Shown here: one piece after another, positions 6,054-7,492 of the stretch
Layout of the letters: the number at the start of each line of letters is the position of its first letter
How positions within the stretch are numbered: the stretch's first letter is position 1
Source of the DNA: Candidatus Aminicenantota bacterium
GTDB taxonomy: Bacteria; Acidobacteriota; Aminicenantia; Aminicenantales; Aminicenantaceae
Assembly (NCBI GenBank): GCA_016926925.1
Contig: JAFGNQ010000117.1
Coordinates: 1-7,492 of the forward strand
Reading direction: 5' to 3'
Length of the DNA: 7,492 nt
Notes under the pieces: model-generated
What the model saw: only the letters and a program-made list of their open reading frames with translations
Database searches by the model: none
What the model was told of the DNA's origin: nothing
Program-made: the position numbers and the translations under genes

Positions 6054-6603
6054 AGGTTGCCTCCTTTTTATCTCTGAGAACTTTTGCCAGCTGCAGCCGG
6101 CCTCTGTTGACACGAGATTTCACCGTTCCCAGGGGAAGTTCCAGGATTTCCGCGATTTCTTCGTACTTTTTCCCCTGGATATCTCTGAGAATAACCGCCA
6201 TTCGAAGATCTGCGGAGAGCGAATTGAAGCCTTCCCAGACCAGTCGCTTGCTTTCATCCTTCAAAATTCTGTCTTCCGGGTTCGAGGTTATATCGGCACT
6301 CAGCGTGTACTCGTTAAAATCGTCCCGCGTCTTCCTTTCCCATTTTGTGCGGCGGTATTCATCGATGAGGTGGTTCCTGGCGAGAGTCAGCAGCCAGGCG
6401 TCAAAGTTCCTGCTGAAATCGTATTTGACCAGCGCATGATAGAGCTTGAGAAAGATTTCCTGGGTCATGTCCTCCGCTTCTTCCCTGGTCCCCGAGAACT
6501 GGTAGGCCAAGTTGAATATTCTTCGGGAGTAGGTGTCAACCAACATTTGCCAAGCTCCTTGATTTCCTTTCAAGCATTCTCTTATAAGCCTTTCTTTTTG
6601 CAC
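6043..6603 (-). CDS. ECF (extracytoplasmic function) RNA polymerase sigma factor
   Basis: The product is 186 aa, the usual ECF size, with only regions 2 and 4. Region 2 covers about 18-86: LVDTYSRRIFNLAYQF, the EEAEDMTQEIFLKLY core-binding/-10 helix (41-55) and FDAWLLTLARNHLIDEYRR. Region 4 covers about 126-178: LSADLRMAVILRDIQGKKYEEIAEIL and the recognition helix LPLGTVKSRVNRGRLQL. The start is GTG at 6603, supported by GAGGTG (6610-6615) 6 nt upstream. The 3' end overlaps the anti-sigma start. It heads a five-gene operon. Two promoters may drive it: a distal housekeeping type (6762-6790) and a proximal ECF type (6620-6645) that would give positive autoregulation. Its FecI-like or RpoE-like subgroup cannot be settled by eye, but the zinc anti-sigma partner favours the RpoE-like branch. 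Confidence 0.95.
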   Translation of the reverse strand: MQKERLIRECLKGNQGAWQMLVDTYSRRIFNLAYQFSGTREEAEDMTQEIFLKLYHALVKYDFSRNFDAWLLTLARNHLIDEYRRTKWERKTRDDFNEYTLSADITSNPEDRILKDESKRLVWEGFNSLSADLRMAVILRDIQGKKYEEIAEILELPLGTVKSRVNRGRLQLAKVLRDKKEATYEM

Positions 6604-6619
6604 TTATCACACCTCGATA

Positions 6620-6645
6620 GACGAGATTTCGGCTCTAAAAGTTCC
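6620..6645 (-). promoter_or_regulatory. Candidate ECF-type autoregulatory promoter
   Basis: On the minus strand GGAAC (6645-6641) is followed after exactly 17 nt by CGTC (6623-6620), the classic bipartite ECF recognition pattern. A transcript would begin around 6613-6615, at or just before the GAGGTG ribosome binding site, leaving only 10-12 nt before the GTG start. Confidence 0.5.
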
Positions 6646-6761
6646 GTCGCCGGAAAAAATGCAGAAGAGCTTGATTCCCCAGGTGAAGTGCGGCTTACTT
6701 GCGTGTTCGAGACTCTGCTGAGGAGCAATCGTTTTGGGTAGGTTCATAACGGTTTTCCCTC

Positions 6762-6790
6762 ATTCTAAATTTATGTCTGCACCGTGTCAA
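6762..6790 (-). promoter_or_regulatory. Housekeeping promoter of the sigma operon
   Basis: TTGACA (6790-6785) and TAGAAT (6767-6762) on the minus strand are 17 nt apart: a perfect -35 and a five-of-six -10. A start near 6755 gives a leader of about 150 nt before the sigma GTG. It would supply basal expression for the autoregulated operon. Confidence 0.75.
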
Positions 6791-6830
6791 TCGTCCGACG
6801 GTTCATCCTACAATCGGGTCATAGTTCGTT

Positions 6831-6929
6831 TGAGTCGCATGGGGATTAGAGGGGCCTTCGATGAAAACGCACTATGATGAGCACTCTCTTTTGTTATGTG
6901 AATAGCACACTGGAATGGAAATGCATCCG
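6831..6929 (+). repeat. Conserved upstream element, copy B
   Basis: Blocks shared with copy A are TGAGTCGCATGG (6831-6842), CTTCGATGAAAAC (6856-6868) and AAATGCATCCG (6919-6929), with ACTCT at 6883-6887. A hairpin TGTG/CACA (6897-6909) replaces the CGATT/AATCG hairpin of A at nearly the same place. The end of the element is 15 nt before the -35 box at 6945, as in copy A. It lies in the divergent region between the sigma operon promoter and the receptor promoter. Confidence 0.7.
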
Positions 6930-6944
6930 TCTTCTTAAAAAGCC

Positions 6945-6973
6945 TTTACTTTTATTGCATTCTTTGCTAGATT
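6945..6973 (+). promoter_or_regulatory. Candidate extended -10 promoter of the TonB-dependent receptor gene
   Basis: TTTACT (6945-6950) and TAGATT (6968-6973) are 17 nt apart, with TG-N (6965-6967) before the -10. A start near 6980 leaves a leader of about 100 nt before the ATG at 7083. Confidence 0.55.
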
Positions 6974-6988
6974 TACCATTTGCTCCGA

Positions 6989-7053
6989 GTCAAAGAGGCT
7001 AAAGCCTCCAGCCATGCCCTTTGACCGTTAGGGTTCAGCCTGAAAAAGCTGGG
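6989..7053 (+). promoter_or_regulatory. Structured 5' leader of the receptor gene (no known riboswitch class recognised)
   Basis: GTCAAAG (6989-6995) pairs with CTTTGAC (7019-7025) around an inner hairpin GAGGC-TAAA-GCCTC (6995-7008; the G at 6995 can join only one stem). Downstream, CAGC (7036-7039) or CCAGC (7008-7012) can each pair with GCTGG (7048-7052), so two folds are mutually exclusive. I find no cobalamin box and no c-di-GMP, TPP or fluoride core. The GGCTAAAGCC core also resembles small palindromic repeats scattered in some Acidobacteriota genomes. Confidence 0.4.
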
Positions 7054-7082
7054 CCTTCCGTGTTTGAAAAGGAGAAAAAATC

Positions 7083-7492
7083 ATGCGAACACGTTTTAGC
7101 CCCTTCAAACTCATTCTTTATTTTCTTTTGTTCTTCAGCCTGAGTGTATCATTCTGCCTTGCGCGCGCCCAGGAGAAGCAATCCGAGGAAGAAAAGAAAA
7201 TAGAAGAAAAAACTCCGGTAATTACCGAAGAGATTCTGGTTATCGGAGAGGAACCCAAAAGCCGCCCTGTATCTTCGGTGACGATTCTGGATGAAACGCA
7301 GATAGAGAGAGTTAAACCGCTGGACCTTTCCGAAGCTATCCGGTATGCCCCTGGTGTCACGGTGACCTTTGGAGACAAGTCCGTTTATAGCCTGAAGCTC
7401 AGGGGAGTGGATTCGCGGAGGATCGCCCTTTTGGTTGATGGAATTCCTGTCTATGAACCCTATTACAGCACGTTCGACTTGAAAACCGTGTC
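7083..7492 (+). CDS. TonB-dependent outer-membrane receptor, N-terminal part (3' truncated by the window)
   Basis: 136 codons are visible. Residues 1-29 form a signal peptide (basic MRTR, hydrophobic LILYFLLFFSLSVSF, cleavage likely after ARA-29). A Glu/Lys-rich linker (30-46) leads to EEILVIGEE (49-57), a TonB-box-like stretch. The plug domain follows: SSVTILDETQIE, LSEAIRYAPGV (83-92), LKLRGVDSRRIALLVDGIPVY. These are standard plug motifs (APGV, RG, DGIPV). There is no N-terminal STN signalling domain, so this is not a FecA-type transducer for the neighbouring sigma factor. The protein would import a ligand such as a metal chelate, vitamin or glycan across the outer membrane using TonB-ExbBD energy; the ligand is unknown. 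AAGGAG (7069-7074) 8 nt before the ATG supports the start. It is divergent from the sigma operon. Confidence 0.92.
   Translation, partial: MRTRFSPFKLILYFLLFFSLSVSFCLARAQEKQSEEEKKIEEKTPVITEEILVIGEEPKSRPVSSVTILDETQIERVKPLDLSEAIRYAPGVTVTFGDKSVYSLKLRGVDSRRIALLVDGIPVYEPYYSTFDLKTV

Noticed and set aside
6054..6113. Upstream start for the anti-sigma gene adding 20 residues
   Set aside because: GGAGG lies 6 nt before the ATG at 6053, and the zinc-finger domain starts right there; the extension would overlap the sigma gene by 71 nt.
6037..6741. 234-codon plus-strand frame across the sigma gene
   Set aside because: It is the antisense shadow of the ECF sigma factor, whose regions 2 and 4 are unmistakable on the minus strand.
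6997..7017. c-di-GMP-I (GEMM) or cobalamin riboswitch suggested by AAAGCCTCC and GAGTCA-like words
   Set aside because: The rest of the GEMM core (GGCAAA and tetraloop/receptor parts) and the cobalamin box are missing.

Overview
The window reads as chromosomal DNA of a Gram-negative, didermic bacterium of moderate GC. A TonB-dependent outer-membrane receptor, an ECF sigma factor with a zinc-type membrane anti-sigma factor, a LipM-like octanoyltransferase and clear Shine-Dalgarno sites all fit this. The gene mix and an isolated GGCTAAAGCC hairpin motif would suit an Acidobacteriota/Aminicenantota-like lineage, but that placement is a guess. I see no insertion sequence, phage gene or CRISPR array.

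Layout. (1) 1-853, plus: the last 54 codons of a phenylacetate-CoA-ligase-like (CapK/PaaK) adenylate-forming enzyme, overlapping by ATGA a GNAT-type acetyltransferase. (2) 854-1166: no convincing gene. (3) 1167-1304: a sigma70-type promoter and a tRNA-Gly(CCC). (4) 1422-2299: an extended -10 promoter and a LipM-like octanoyl/lipoyl transferase gene. (5) 2365-3437: a conserved upstream element (copy A), a promoter and an unrecognised 298-aa cytoplasmic protein, ending at a hairpin terminator shared with the convergent operon. (6) 6790 down to 3501, minus: a tight five-gene operon of ECF sigma factor, zinc-finger anti-sigma factor, TM2-like/DUF5668 membrane protein, small DUF5668 membrane protein and a large DUF4097 beta-solenoid protein with a signal anchor. 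(7) 6762-7492: a divergent control region with the operon promoter on one side and, on the other, a second copy (B) of the upstream element, a promoter, a structured leader and the first 136 codons of a TonB-dependent receptor.

How the genes work together. The sigma operon looks like a self-contained envelope-stress circuit. The anti-sigma factor would hold the ECF factor at the membrane; release would activate an ECF-type promoter (GGAAC-N17-CGTC) lying directly before the sigma start codon, and so raise three envelope proteins related to the LiaI/LiaF/LiaX group of Firmicutes. Here they are wired to an ECF sigma factor rather than a two-component system.

The observation I find most worth following is the repeated element. 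Copies A and B lie 4.4 kb apart before two unrelated genes. They share three blocks in the same order, and each ends exactly 15 nt before the -35 box of a candidate promoter with 17-nt spacing. This suggests a shared regulator or a dispersed promoter-bearing element.
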